Source: an uncultured Veillonella sp.
GTDB lineage: Bacteria; Bacillota; Negativicutes; Veillonellales; Veillonellaceae
Assembly: GCA_915066865.1 (NCBI GenBank)
Contig: CAJZEE010000005.1
Coordinates: 1 to 54,033, forward strand
DNA: 54,033 bases
Direction: 5' to 3'
Each line of letters starts with the position of its first letter. Position 1 is the stretch's first letter. The translations under genes and the position numbers were made by a program. The notes beneath the pieces are model-generated. The model worked only from the letters and a program-made list of their open reading frames with translations. It had not been told where the DNA came from and ran no database searches. Positions 1 through 7,991 of the stretch are shown here, piece after piece.

Positions 1-663
1 GTAACGGGCCTTGCGGCAGGGCTTAGCATAAACGATATCGTTGGTGCCATTGGGGAGGCTTTTGTTAAGAATCGTTATATGTCCTTATTTGCCTTAGTCC
101 TTCCCGTCATTGGTATTATGGAACGGCACGGTTTGCGTGAACGGGCAGAAATTTTGATTGGCAAGATTCACGCTGCAACGGCGGGGCGTATTTTTATGAT
201 TTACCTATTCGTTCGTCAAGTGACGGTAGCACTTGGCATCAGTATGTCTGGTCTAGTAGCCATGGTTCGTCCTTTGATTTCTCCAATGAGTGAAGCCGCT
301 GTAGCACAAGGGCGACCTATATCTCAACGTACACTTGATAAAATCCGTGGTGTAGCAGCATCTACTGATAATCTTGGTAACTTCTTCGGTCAAAATCTGT
401 TCTTAGCAGCAGGTGGGCTTTTATTGATCAAAGGCGTGATGGAGCAACTTGGATATACCGTTGAACTTACAGATATGGTAATTTATGGAGTGCCAACGGC
501 CGTATGTGCCTATGTAGTTAGCGTTATTCGCTTCTTTGTTTTCGATAAAACGATTCAATCTAGCGTAGCTCAAGACGAGGCCGATATGAAAGCTGGTAAA
601 TTGGTGCCTAATGAGTTAAATATTCTTGTAACACCGGAAGAGTTAGCGAAGGAGGGCAAATAA
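1..663 (+). CDS. DUF969 family membrane protein (5' partial)
   Basis: The reading frame is open from the first base of the window, so the N-terminus is missing; 220 residues are visible. The protein is hydrophobic, with several predicted membrane segments and a conserved stretch containing VLPVIGIMERHGLRERAE, which I recognise as DUF969. The family has no proven function. It is regularly found beside DUF979 and pyroglutamyl peptidase or 5-oxoprolinase genes, which suggests a two-part inner-membrane carrier, possibly for 5-oxoproline or a related compound. The next gene starts one base after the stop codon, so the two are almost certainly co-translated. The family call comes from recall; the transport role is inference. 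Confidence 0.8.
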   Translation, partial: VTGLAAGLSINDIVGAIGEAFVKNRYMSLFALVLPVIGIMERHGLRERAEILIGKIHAATAGRIFMIYLFVRQVTVALGISMSGLVAMVRPLISPMSEAAVAQGRPISQRTLDKIRGVAASTDNLGNFFGQNLFLAAGGLLLIKGVMEQLGYTVELTDMVIYGVPTAVCAYVVSVIRFFVFDKTIQSSVAQDEADMKAGKLVPNELNILVTPEELAKEGK

Positions 664-664
664 T

Positions 665-1594
665 ATGTTGGAATTAGTATACAAAATGCAGCCCTTAGAC
701 TATGTATACCTTCTCATTGGTATCATCTTAGTTATCTTCTCTATACAATCCTTCCTTGATAAAGAGCATAAACATCGGATAGGTACTGGTTTGTTCTGGA
801 TTTTATATGGGATTTCCTTTATTTTTGGGTCTTATTTGTCTAAAGAGATTAACGGATGGCTTGTAATTGCGATGGCTGCCATCGTGTTGTTCAAACAACT
901 TGGCAAGGGAAATTACTTTGAATCTGCTGTGGACTTCAAAAAACTTGAAGCATTACGCATAGGAAATGTTATCTTTATTCCGGCGTTGCTCGTTGGGATT
1001 ATTACGTTTATCATTGGGTTCTTTACGAAACTCGGCGCCCTTGTAGGGCTTGCGATTGCCTCCATTATCGCCTTGTGTGTGGCTTTATATATTACAAAAG
1101 CAAAGGTAACGCAAAGCTTCCATGAAGGTCGTCGTCTTCTCGATGCTATCGGCTGGACGGCTATCTTGTCCCAATTGTTAGCGGCGCTTGGTTACTTGTT
1201 TAACCTCGCAGGGGTAGGTAAGTTGATTTCTGGCATGGTGGCTAGCATAGTGCCCGCAGATAATGTGTTCCTTGTTGTTGTGGCGTACTGCATCGGTATG
1301 GCTTTCTTCACGATGATTATGGGGAATGCTTTTGCAGCCTTTGCAATGATTACGAGTGCTATTGGAGTGCCTATGCTCGTTGTAGGTCATGGTGCCAACC
1401 CTGCTATTATCGGACCTATCGCTATGCTCGCAGGCTATTGCGGTACGTTGATGACCCCGATGGCGGCAAACTTCAATATCGTGCCTGTGGCGCTTCTTGA
1501 AATGAAGGATACGTACGGCGTTATTAAAGCGCAAATTCCTGTTGCTATTGTGATGCTGACATTGAACATTCTATTGATGTACTATTTCTTATAA
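665..1594 (+). CDS. DUF979 family membrane protein
   Basis: A 309-residue integral membrane protein with about eight to ten hydrophobic segments. It is the usual partner of DUF969: the pair is nearly always adjacent, and here they are separated by one base. The C-terminal half contains a Gly/Ala/Met-rich stretch (residues about 235-270) ending in GTLMTPMAANFNIVP, similar in style to re-entrant regions of ion-coupled carriers. Together with the downstream pcp gene it probably forms a pyroglutamate or peptide-derived amino acid uptake or salvage unit. The family assignment is fairly secure; substrate and mechanism are inference. The RBS (GAAGGAGGG) lies within the end of the upstream gene. Confidence 0.8.
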   Translation: MLELVYKMQPLDYVYLLIGIILVIFSIQSFLDKEHKHRIGTGLFWILYGISFIFGSYLSKEINGWLVIAMAAIVLFKQLGKGNYFESAVDFKKLEALRIGNVIFIPALLVGIITFIIGFFTKLGALVGLAIASIIALCVALYITKAKVTQSFHEGRRLLDAIGWTAILSQLLAALGYLFNLAGVGKLISGMVASIVPADNVFLVVVAYCIGMAFFTMIMGNAFAAFAMITSAIGVPMLVVGHGANPAIIGPIAMLAGYCGTLMTPMAANFNIVPVALLEMKDTYGVIKAQIPVAIVMLTLNILLMYYFL

Positions 1595-1676
1595 TGCATA
1601 GTAGGTGTTTACATAGTTTAAGAACAATGCATTCATAATATTGAGATAAGTGCGGTTTTGGAAATTATAAATATTG

Positions 1677-1739
1677 ATAGTATTGCTATATGTAATACTA
1701 TTTTGGTTAAACTATTTAAATTCACAGTATCAATTGATA
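1677..1739. promoter_or_regulatory. Palindromes upstream of pcp
   Basis: Two dyads lie in the spacer before pcp. ATAGTATT (1677-1684) is the inverted copy of AATACTAT (1694-1701), and TATCAATTGATA (1728-1739) is a perfect 12-bp palindrome. Such AT-rich dyads could be operator sites, but I see no confident -35/-10 pair and no adjacent regulator gene, so this is only a candidate. Confidence 0.3.
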
Positions 1740-1754
1740 TTGTAATGAGGTAAT

Positions 1755-2411
1755 ATGATGAAAACGATTTTGATTACAGGTTTTGATCCTTTCGGTGGTG
1801 AAAGTATCAATCCTGCGTGGGAAGCTGTAAAAACTATGGAAGGGTATACAGATGGGGACTATACAGTAGTCACTCAGATGGTACCTACTGTGCGCTATAA
1901 TTCTGTAAAAACAGCAATAGAGGCTGCAGAAAAATGTAATCCTGATTTTATTCTCTGTGTAGGTCAAGCTGGTGGCCGACCAGACATTACAATTGAACGC
2001 GTAGCCATCAACTGCGATGATTTCCGCATCCCAGATAATGGAGGCAATCAACCGACGGACGAACCCGTTGTAGCTGATGGCCCTAGTGCTTACTTTGCCA
2101 CACTACCTATTAAAGACATCGTTAATGCGTTGCATCAAGCGGGTATCCCTGCAAAAGTATCCAATACGGCGGGCACTTTTGTATGTAACCATATCATGTA
2201 TGGCGTATCTCATTACGCAGCTCAAAAGAGTGGCATCAAGGTGGGCTTCATGCACATTCCGTACTTGCCATCCCAAGTGGTAAACAAACCAGATCAACCG
2301 AGCATGGCTGTTGAAACGGTACGCGCTACACTAGAAACCATCGTTCACGTATTGGCTCATGGTGAAAGCTACGAAGCGCAAAACATTACATATACGACGC
2401 CACATGAATAA
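1755..2411 (+). CDS. pcp: Pyroglutamyl-peptidase I
   Basis: A cysteine peptidase (family C15) that removes N-terminal pyroglutamate from peptides in the cytoplasm. At 218 residues it has the normal family length. The N-terminal ITGFDPFGG signature is present, and the expected catalytic triad can be read as Glu81 (in TIERVAIN), Cys144 (in GTFVCNHIMYG) and His167 (in GFMHIPYLP). The start is the first of two adjacent ATGs, seven bases after a GAGG ribosome site; the second ATG is equally possible. It follows DUF979 by 160 bases, which contain palindromes, so it may be transcribed separately. Its position after DUF969/DUF979 supports a pyroglutamate salvage role. Confidence 0.95.
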   Translation: MMKTILITGFDPFGGESINPAWEAVKTMEGYTDGDYTVVTQMVPTVRYNSVKTAIEAAEKCNPDFILCVGQAGGRPDITIERVAINCDDFRIPDNGGNQPTDEPVVADGPSAYFATLPIKDIVNALHQAGIPAKVSNTAGTFVCNHIMYGVSHYAAQKSGIKVGFMHIPYLPSQVVNKPDQPSMAVETVRATLETIVHVLAHGESYEAQNITYTTPHE

Positions 2412-2413
2412 AT

Positions 2414-2450
2414 AAAAAGAGCCGCATCTTTGTGATGCGACTCTTTTTTT
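2414..2450. terminator. Bidirectional terminator between pcp and rbsB
   Basis: A 14-bp stem with one mismatch, AAAAGAGCCGCATC paired with GATGCGACTCTTTT around a 5-base loop, is followed by a T run on the plus strand and by T-rich sequence on the minus strand. It separates the convergent pcp and ribose operons. Confidence 0.9.
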
Positions 2451-2471
2451 GTACCCAGTTTCTATATACAA

Positions 2472-3377
2472 TTATTTTGTAACAACTTTAAGATCTACAG
2501 GGATTTTAGCTTCTACAGCTTCGCCTTTGATAATTTTTTGAGCTGTATCGATAGCGATTTTACCCATTTGGTCTGGTTGTTGAGCAATTGTTGCAGCCAA
2601 TGTGCCGTCTTTAACAGCTTTGTCTGCGTCAGCAGTACCGTCGAAGCCTACGATGAAGATTGTTTTGCCTGCGGATTTAGCTGCTTGGATAGCACCCAAT
2701 GCCATTTCATCGTTATGAGCGAAGATAGCTTGTACGTCTGGGTTAGCTTGCAAGATGTTAGTTGCTACGTTCAAACCTTTTGTACGGTCGAAGTCAGCGC
2801 TTTGTTTTGCTACTACTGTTAAGTCTTTGTCAGCTACGTTATGGAAACCTTGGCCGCGTTCACGAGTTGCGGAAGCACCAGGGATACCTTCAATTTCAGC
2901 TACTTTTGCAGCTTTGCCAACTTTATCAACGATAAGTTGAGCTGCCATTTCGCCGCCTTTTACGTTATCGGAAGCGATGTGAGCCACTACTTTGCCTTTA
3001 TCAGCAGAACGGTCAACAGTGATGACAGGAATGTTTTTAGCATTTGCTGCTTCTACGGAAGTAGAGATAGCTGCAGAGTCTACAGGGTTGATGATCAATA
3101 CGGAAACGCCGCTTTCAAGCAAGTCAGAAATGTCGTTTGCTTGTTTTGCAGGGTCGTTTTGAGCGTCAACGATTTTAACTTTAAGACCAAGCGCTTTAGC
3201 TTGAGCCTCAACGCCTTCTTTCATAGTTACGAAGAATGGGTTGTTCAATGTGGAAACAGAGAAGCCGATGGTGCCGGATTTTTTATCGCCGCCACCGTTA
3301 TCAGCACTTTTACCACAGCCTGCTACAAGACCGATAACCATGATAGCCATCGCCAACAGTAACAATAGTTTTTTCAT
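2472..3377 (-). CDS. rbsB: D-ribose ABC transporter, substrate-binding lipoprotein
   Basis: A 301-residue periplasmic binding protein of the LacI-like fold (type I sugar-binding family). A lipoprotein signal peptide runs to the lipobox LVAGC with Cys21 as the predicted lipidated residue, as expected in a diderm Firmicute. The mature part starts with the family pattern IGFSVSTLNNPFF and contains ligand-pocket motifs such as DAQNDPAKQ and FAHNDEMALGA. It is the last gene of the rbs operon, nine bases after rbsC, and is followed by the bidirectional terminator. It delivers ribose to RbsC/RbsA. Ribose is inferred from the rbsD and rbsK neighbours; related binding proteins recognise other sugars. 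Confidence 0.92.
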   Translation of the reverse strand: MKKLLLLLAMAIMVIGLVAGCGKSADNGGGDKKSGTIGFSVSTLNNPFFVTMKEGVEAQAKALGLKVKIVDAQNDPAKQANDISDLLESGVSVLIINPVDSAAISTSVEAANAKNIPVITVDRSADKGKVVAHIASDNVKGGEMAAQLIVDKVGKAAKVAEIEGIPGASATRERGQGFHNVADKDLTVVAKQSADFDRTKGLNVATNILQANPDVQAIFAHNDEMALGAIQAAKSAGKTIFIVGFDGTADADKAVKDGTLAATIAQQPDQMGKIAIDTAQKIIKGEAVEAKIPVDLKVVTK

Positions 3378-3386
3378 AGGAACCTC

Positions 3387-4322
3387 CTAAGCTTTCTTGC
3401 GGTCTGCAAGAACAGCTAGTAAAATAACAATACCTTTTACGACTTGTTGATAGAAACTGGAAACGTCGAGAATATTTAACCCGTTGTTGAGGGTACCGAT
3501 AATTAGGGCACCAATTAATGTGCCGACGATATGACCACGACCACCAGCCAGGCTTGTACCGCCAAGAACTACGGCTGCGATAGCGTCAAGTTCGTAGCCT
3601 GCACCTGCTGTAGGTTGTGCAGAGTTAAGACGAGAAGTGATGATTGCACCTGCGATACCGCAGAGCATACCAGTCAAGGCATACACGAAGATTTTAACGC
3701 GGTCAATCTTGATACCAGCAATGTAACTAACTTTTTCACTGCCACCTACGGCGTATGTTTTACGTCCTAAAGATGTGCGGCTCAATACGAACCAGAGGAT
3801 GATGAAAGCTAGGAACATTGTGATCGCTGGAACTGGAAGGCCTGCAATATCCCCTTGGCCAAAGCCGTGGAATAGAGGATCTTGTGTAAGGCCGGAGATT
3901 GGGTTACCGTCTGTGAATACTAAGGTCGCACCACGGTAGATTGTCATGGTCGCCAAGGTAGCAATAAACGGAGCTACGCGGCCATAGGTGATAACGAGAC
4001 CATTGATGCCGCCCAATACAAGGCCCGCACCTGCGGCTAATACGATAGCCAATACAGGGTCAGTACCAGTTACGATGAGGTTGGCCATCACTGCACTAGA
4101 GAGGGCAAGGATAGAACCAACAGATAAGTCGATACCGCCCGTTAGGATGACGAAGGTCATACCAAAGGCGATGATCGCATTGATGGATACTTGGCGCAAC
4201 AAGTTACGCAAGTTAGAGAATTCAAGGAAACTGTCGTTCATGACAGAGATAATTACAAATAAAAGGATGAGGCCGATGAGGGGGCCTAATTTTTTTATAT
4301 ATTGTAGAGCTTTGCTGTCCAT
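3387..4322 (-). CDS. rbsC: Ribose ABC transporter permease
   Basis: A 311-residue membrane permease of the BPD_transp_2 family with about eight to ten predicted helices. The conserved family stretch GGIDLSVGSILALSS (residues about 62-76) and the coupling region with GGTSLAGGRGHIVGT (about 254-268) are readable. It forms the transmembrane channel with the RbsA ATPase. Its ATG overlaps the stop codon of rbsA by one base (TAATG), which indicates translational coupling. The RBS GGAGG lies inside the end of rbsA. Confidence 0.94.
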   Translation of the reverse strand: MDSKALQYIKKLGPLIGLILLFVIISVMNDSFLEFSNLRNLLRQVSINAIIAFGMTFVILTGGIDLSVGSILALSSAVMANLIVTGTDPVLAIVLAAGAGLVLGGINGLVITYGRVAPFIATLATMTIYRGATLVFTDGNPISGLTQDPLFHGFGQGDIAGLPVPAITMFLAFIILWFVLSRTSLGRKTYAVGGSEKVSYIAGIKIDRVKIFVYALTGMLCGIAGAIITSRLNSAQPTAGAGYELDAIAAVVLGGTSLAGGRGHIVGTLIGALIIGTLNNGLNILDVSSFYQQVVKGIVILLAVLADRKKA

Positions 4323-5803
4323 TATTGTCCTCCTGTGGCTAATGTCATAATCGATTCTGGTGTTGCTTCGCTGCGGTCCAAGATACCGGCTACGCGACCT
4401 TCATGAATGACCATAACACGGTCGCTCATGCCCAGCACTTCAGGTAACTCAGAGGACACCATGATAATGGACACACCATCGTTCGTTAATTCGTTCATTA
4501 AATCATAAATATCACGTTTCGCACCGATATCGATACCGCGTGTCGGTTCGTCCATGATGATAATGGATGGCTTTTTACCAACCCATTTCGCAATAACCAC
4601 CTTTTGTTGGTTACCACCGGATAGGGACGATGCCGGTTCGTGAATAGATTGTGTTTTAACGCCTAGTTTTTTAGACAGTTTGTCAGCAAAGGAATTGAGC
4701 TTGCCGCTATCAAGTACATGAGATGGGCAAATTTCGCCTAGGTTCGGCAATGTAATATTGGAACCGATGGAGAAATCAAGGATCAAGCCTTCGCTCTTTC
4801 TATTTTCTGTGATGAAAGCAATGCCAGCTTTGATGGCATCTTCCGGTTTTTTACAGTTGAGAACGGAGCCGTTAACTGTTACGGTACCGCCATTGTGCTT
4901 GTCTACACCAAAGATAGCGCGCATGATTTCTGTACGGCCAGCGCCCATAAGGCCTGCTACGCCGAGAATTTCGCCTTTGCGCAAGGAGAAGGAAATGTCA
5001 TTGTCGAACCCTTCAGGTTTAAGGTGGTCTACGCTCATGACCACTTCGCCTGGTGTTGTGGTGCGAGCAGGGTAGAATTCGTCAATAGAACGGCCTACCA
5101 TGTGACGTACAACTTCGTCTACAGAAATTTCAGCAGTTGGTTTTGTAATGATGGTGTGACCATCACGCATAACTGTTATTGTATCACATTCGCTAAATAC
5201 CTCTTCCATACGGTGAGAGATATATACGATAGCCACGCCGCGGGCTTTCATTTTGCGCATCATTTTGAACAAAGTCGCCGTTTCACGCTCTGTGAGGGCT
5301 GCTGTCGGTTCATCCATGATGACTACCTTGGCATCTAACATCAAGATACGAAGGATTTCTGTCATCTGTTGGTGACCGACGGAGCAAAGGCCCGCCTCAG
5401 TAGTGAGTGGCAATTCGATACCCAACTCGCGGCAGGTGTTTTCTGCCTCAGCGAGCATCGCCTTTTTATCGAGCATACCAAAGCTATTGCGCTTCGGTCT
5501 CATTAAATACAGATTTTCTAACAATGTTAGATTAGGCCAAATGTTGAGCTCTTGGTGAATAAAGGCAACACCGTTTAGCTCGGCCTCTCTCGGATTCGGG
5601 AAGGTGCGCTCAACGCCGTCGATGGTGATTGTACCAGCATCTGCCTTGTGAATACCGGTGAGGATATTCATGAGGGTGGACTTGCCAGCGCCGTTTTCGC
5701 CCATCAAGGCGTGAACCTCGCCCTCCTTGAGGGTAATACTTACATCGCGCAGCACTTGGTTCGTACCAAAGGCCTTTGCAATGCCTGACATAACAATTTC
5801 CAT
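4322..5803 (-). CDS. rbsA: Ribose ABC transporter ATP-binding protein
   Basis: A 493-residue double-ATPase of the sugar ABC family. The N-terminal nucleotide-binding domain has Walker A GENGAGKST (residues 35-43), a relaxed signature CSVGHQQMTEI and Walker B VVIMDEPTAAL. The C-terminal domain has the degenerate Walker A usual in RbsA (GLMGAGRTE), a canonical signature LSGGNQQKVVIAK and Walker B IIIMDEPTRGID. The asymmetry between the two sites is normal for this family. It energises ribose import through RbsC. A gap of about 150 bases separates it from rbsD upstream, while its end overlaps rbsC by one base. Confidence 0.95.
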   Translation of the reverse strand: MEIVMSGIAKAFGTNQVLRDVSITLKEGEVHALMGENGAGKSTLMNILTGIHKADAGTITIDGVERTFPNPREAELNGVAFIHQELNIWPNLTLLENLYLMRPKRNSFGMLDKKAMLAEAENTCRELGIELPLTTEAGLCSVGHQQMTEILRILMLDAKVVIMDEPTAALTERETATLFKMMRKMKARGVAIVYISHRMEEVFSECDTITVMRDGHTIITKPTAEISVDEVVRHMVGRSIDEFYPARTTTPGEVVMSVDHLKPEGFDNDISFSLRKGEILGVAGLMGAGRTEIMRAIFGVDKHNGGTVTVNGSVLNCKKPEDAIKAGIAFITENRKSEGLILDFSIGSNITLPNLGEICPSHVLDSGKLNSFADKLSKKLGVKTQSIHEPASSLSGGNQQKVVIAKWVGKKPSIIIMDEPTRGIDIGAKRDIYDLMNELTNDGVSIIMVSSELPEVLGMSDRVMVIHEGRVAGILDRSEATPESIMTLATGGQ

Positions 5804-5956
5804 AACTACTCCTATATAATTGGTGAAAGTATCTCTAATGTATGTAATCTTGATGTATGTAATAGATTTGATAATTAGTTAATTTTTGCAAGCCAAGTTG
5901 GTAAAATTACAAGTTCGGATGCTTAATTTATAAAACTAGTCGGTTAATCTATTGCT

Positions 5957-6370
5957 CTAGGGACGATCGCTAAAAATGCAATCGGCGCGCAAGATAATAT
6001 TGGCATACGGAGATGCTTCACCAGTTCTAATAATGCATTTGCATTGTTTTGTGGCTTCTTTGAAAGCATCATGGCTCGTCTTAATCCATTCGTATTGATC
6101 GGATGGGAACGTAGATTCTAAGAATTCGTAAGCATCAGGATTATGTTCCTTGATTTCCTCTGCCACATGAATCGCTTCGGATTTCATATGCTTAGCGATG
6201 ATGGAGACCACTTGTTCAAAGCTTGGTACCCCAAAATCTAAGGCTAAGTCGATTTTCTGAACCCCTTCAGGCACTGGCAAGCCACAATCGGCGATACAAA
6301 TCGTATCTGTGTGGCCGAGATCTGCAAGAACCTTAGCGATATGGCTATTTAAAATGCCCTGTCGTTGCAT
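5957..6370 (-). CDS. rbsD: D-ribose pyranase
   Basis: A 137-residue protein matching RbsD along its length. It interconverts the pyranose and furanose forms of D-ribose so that ribokinase receives its substrate. The conserved N-terminal GILNSHIAKVLADLGHTD contains the expected catalytic His20, and Asp28 follows in IADCGLP. The start has an AAAGGAG ribosome site. It sits between rbsK and rbsA. The upstream spacer holds a perfect hairpin (6394-6425) and structured repeat element A, both unusual inside an operon. Confidence 0.95.
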   Translation of the reverse strand: MQRQGILNSHIAKVLADLGHTDTICIADCGLPVPEGVQKIDLALDFGVPSFEQVVSIIAKHMKSEAIHVAEEIKEHNPDAYEFLESTFPSDQYEWIKTSHDAFKEATKQCKCIIRTGEASPYANIILRADCIFSDRP

Positions 6371-6393
6371 AGATAAAGCTCCTTTTTCTATTC

Positions 6394-6425
6394 TAATGAA
6401 TGAGGTTTTAACGCCTCATTCATTA
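6394..6425. repeat. Perfect hairpin just upstream of rbsD
   Basis: TAATGAATGAGG (6394-6405) is the exact inverse of CCTCATTCATTA (6414-6425), with an 8-base loop. On the rbs transcript it lies shortly before the rbsD ribosome site. There is no T run, so an RNA stability, processing or translational role is more likely than termination. Confidence 0.7.
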
Positions 6426-6481
6426 ACTCTCTCTGTTATATAGAGGGCAGATGTATTCGTTGCATGAGAATGTATAGCTTG

Positions 6482-6561
6482 TATTGAATAGACCTTTCAA
6501 AGCGACTTTGGCCCTGCGAAGGCAGACCTGGCCAGTGGAGCTTTTAAAGGTCTATTCAATA
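6482..6561. repeat. Structured repeat element A (rbsK-rbsD spacer)
   Basis: Outer arms TATTGAATAGACCTTT (6482-6497) and AAAGGTCTATTCAATA (6546-6561) are perfect 16-bp inverted copies. Inside are a box GCGACTTTGGCC, a small hairpin CTGC-GAAG-GCAG and a second box ACCTGGCCAGTGGAG. Both boxes recur in element B (52434-52581) on the other strand and, in diverged form, in element C. Read along the local transcript, A and B have the same orientation. Confidence 0.8.
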
Positions 6562-6563
6562 TG

Positions 6564-7451
6564 CTAACTCTTTGCCAAGAATGCAGCGACCTCGTCCTTC
6601 GTAGGCATGCCACCTTGGGCACCCAAGCGTTGGATGGAGAGGGCCGCAGCTGCATTGCCGTAGTTCAACGCATCGGCTAAGCTTTTACCATTAACGATGG
6701 CTGTTGCAAAGGCGCCGTTGAAGGTATCGCCTGCACCTGTTGTATCTACGGGTTTTACCTTGAAACCGGATACGGTGTGAATGTTACCGTTGTCGGCGTA
6801 GCCTACGCCTTTGCTACCGAGGGTAACGATGATTTTATTTTCGTTAGCTAACAATGTTTCTTCTGTAGATTGATTAGGATAAAGCGCTGAAAGCTCATGT
6901 TCGTTTGGCGTAATATAGGTTGCCAATGCTAACCACTCAGGATCGAGGTCTGCCGCTGGAGCCGGATTTAAGAGGACTTTCACATTAGCCTCGTGACAAC
7001 GACGAACGATGTATTCGATTGTTGGAATAGGAATCTCGTTTTGAACCATTACGAGATCCGCTTGCTCGATAGCTGACCAAGCGTTATCTACTACGGTTTG
7101 ATCTACCTTAGCATTTGCGCCACTGATAACGATGATACTGTTATCACCTTCCGCCAATGTAATGTGAGCCGTACCAGTTGTTGTATCTGGAACAGTGACG
7201 ATGTAGTCCGTATTGATATGATTTTCTTTTAGATTATCTACAATCATTTGGCCGTAAGCATCTGCACCGATGCAACCAACCATGGTAACCTCTGCACCTA
7301 ATCGGGCAGCTGCTACCGCTTGGTTAGCACCTTTGCCACCGTGAGCGATGTGCAATTCGTTGCCCATGATTGTTTCGCCTGCAGTAGGGCGTTTGTCCGC
7401 GAGGACTACAATATCCATGTTGCAACTGCCAATAACAACAATGCGATTCAT
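6564..7451 (-). CDS. rbsK: Ribokinase
   Basis: A 295-residue PfkB-family sugar kinase that phosphorylates D-ribose to ribose 5-phosphate. The sugar-binding signature GGKGANQAVAAARLG begins at residue 38. The ATP/catalytic motif DTTGAGDTFNGAF lies at about 236-248, with Asp242 as the expected catalytic base. The start has an AAGGAG site. It is the first gene of the rbs operon, ahead of rbsD. No RbsR-type LacI regulator is adjacent, so regulation is either by a distant factor or by the palindrome at 7604-7626. Confidence 0.95.
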   Translation of the reverse strand: MNRIVVIGSCNMDIVVLADKRPTAGETIMGNELHIAHGGKGANQAVAAARLGAEVTMVGCIGADAYGQMIVDNLKENHINTDYIVTVPDTTTGTAHITLAEGDNSIIVISGANAKVDQTVVDNAWSAIEQADLVMVQNEIPIPTIEYIVRRCHEANVKVLLNPAPAADLDPEWLALATYITPNEHELSALYPNQSTEETLLANENKIIVTLGSKGVGYADNGNIHTVSGFKVKPVDTTGAGDTFNGAFATAIVNGKSLADALNYGNAAAALSIQRLGAQGGMPTKDEVAAFLAKS

Positions 7452-7771
7452 AATAACTCCTTGATTAGCCTCTGCCCTAACTGGGACTAAAAATGAGTAT
7501 CATTTATTTTTATACATAAAACCTAGAGTGTTTTATACAGTAAGTTGCATATATAAATATAATTGATAATCAAAGAGGCATTTGCTTTCACATACCTATA
7601 GTATATACTAATTATTTATTAGTATAGCGTAAATACACGAGTTTATCTATATAAATATCTATAAAATGTAGGAATAAAAAAGGTATATCCAAAATCTATG
7701 TTACATGAGTAAAAATGTACTCTTAAATTTTGGATATACCTTATTATTATAGAATTAATATATTATACTAT
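7452..7771. other. AT-rich intergenic region upstream of rbsK
   Basis: This 320-base gene-free stretch contains the minus-strand terminator at 7680-7742 and a 9-bp dyad: TATACTAAT (7604-7612) and ATTAGTATA (7618-7626) with a 5-base spacer, about 150 bases upstream of the rbsK start. The dyad is a candidate operator for the ribose operon. I could not identify a convincing -35/-10 pair on the minus strand. Confidence 0.45.
7680..7742 (-). terminator. Terminator after the small ORF
   Basis: AAGGTATATCCAAAAT (7680-7695) and ATTTTGGATATACCTT (7727-7742) form a 16-bp perfect stem. A smaller hairpin, GAGT...ACTC, sits in the long loop. Read on the minus strand the stem is followed by TTTTTTA, so it ends transcripts of the gene at 7772-7954 before the rbs promoter region. 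Confidence 0.75.
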
Positions 7772-7954
7772 TTATATTTTATCTAACATTTGGTCTATAC
7801 TATCAAAGGATTTCTCTAAAGATAGAATACGTCCTTGAATGATATCATTTTGGCCTTCTACAAGAGCAGATAATATATCTATCTTAGCTTGTAAAATATT
7901 AGTTGTATTATCGTTAATATTTATTCTATGACTGTAGCTTTTATCTATTTTCAT
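7772..7954 (-). CDS. Small hypothetical protein
   Basis: A 60-residue ORF that I do not recognise. The C-terminal 40 residues are compatible with one amphipathic helix or short coiled coil (LQAKIDILSALVEGQND, then ILSLEKSFDSIDQMLDKI). There is no signal peptide or membrane segment. An AAAGG sequence lies about 11 bases before the ATG, a slightly long spacing. A clear terminator follows downstream, which supports it as a real transcription unit. A role cannot be assigned. Confidence 0.5.
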   Translation of the reverse strand: MKIDKSYSHRININDNTTNILQAKIDILSALVEGQNDIIQGRILSLEKSFDSIDQMLDKI

Positions 7955-7991
7955 AGTCTATCAGGCCTTTATTGTTAATTATAGTTATATA

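Noticed and set aside
1178..1534. A 118-codon antisense frame inside the DUF979 gene
   Set aside because: It lies wholly opposite a well-supported gene, is rich in His, Arg and Cys as shadow frames are, and has no ribosome site or family pattern.
6482..6561. Element A as an ordinary rbsK terminator
   Set aside because: Neither strand has a T run after the stem, it lies inside an operon, and its core boxes recur in the trp operon.
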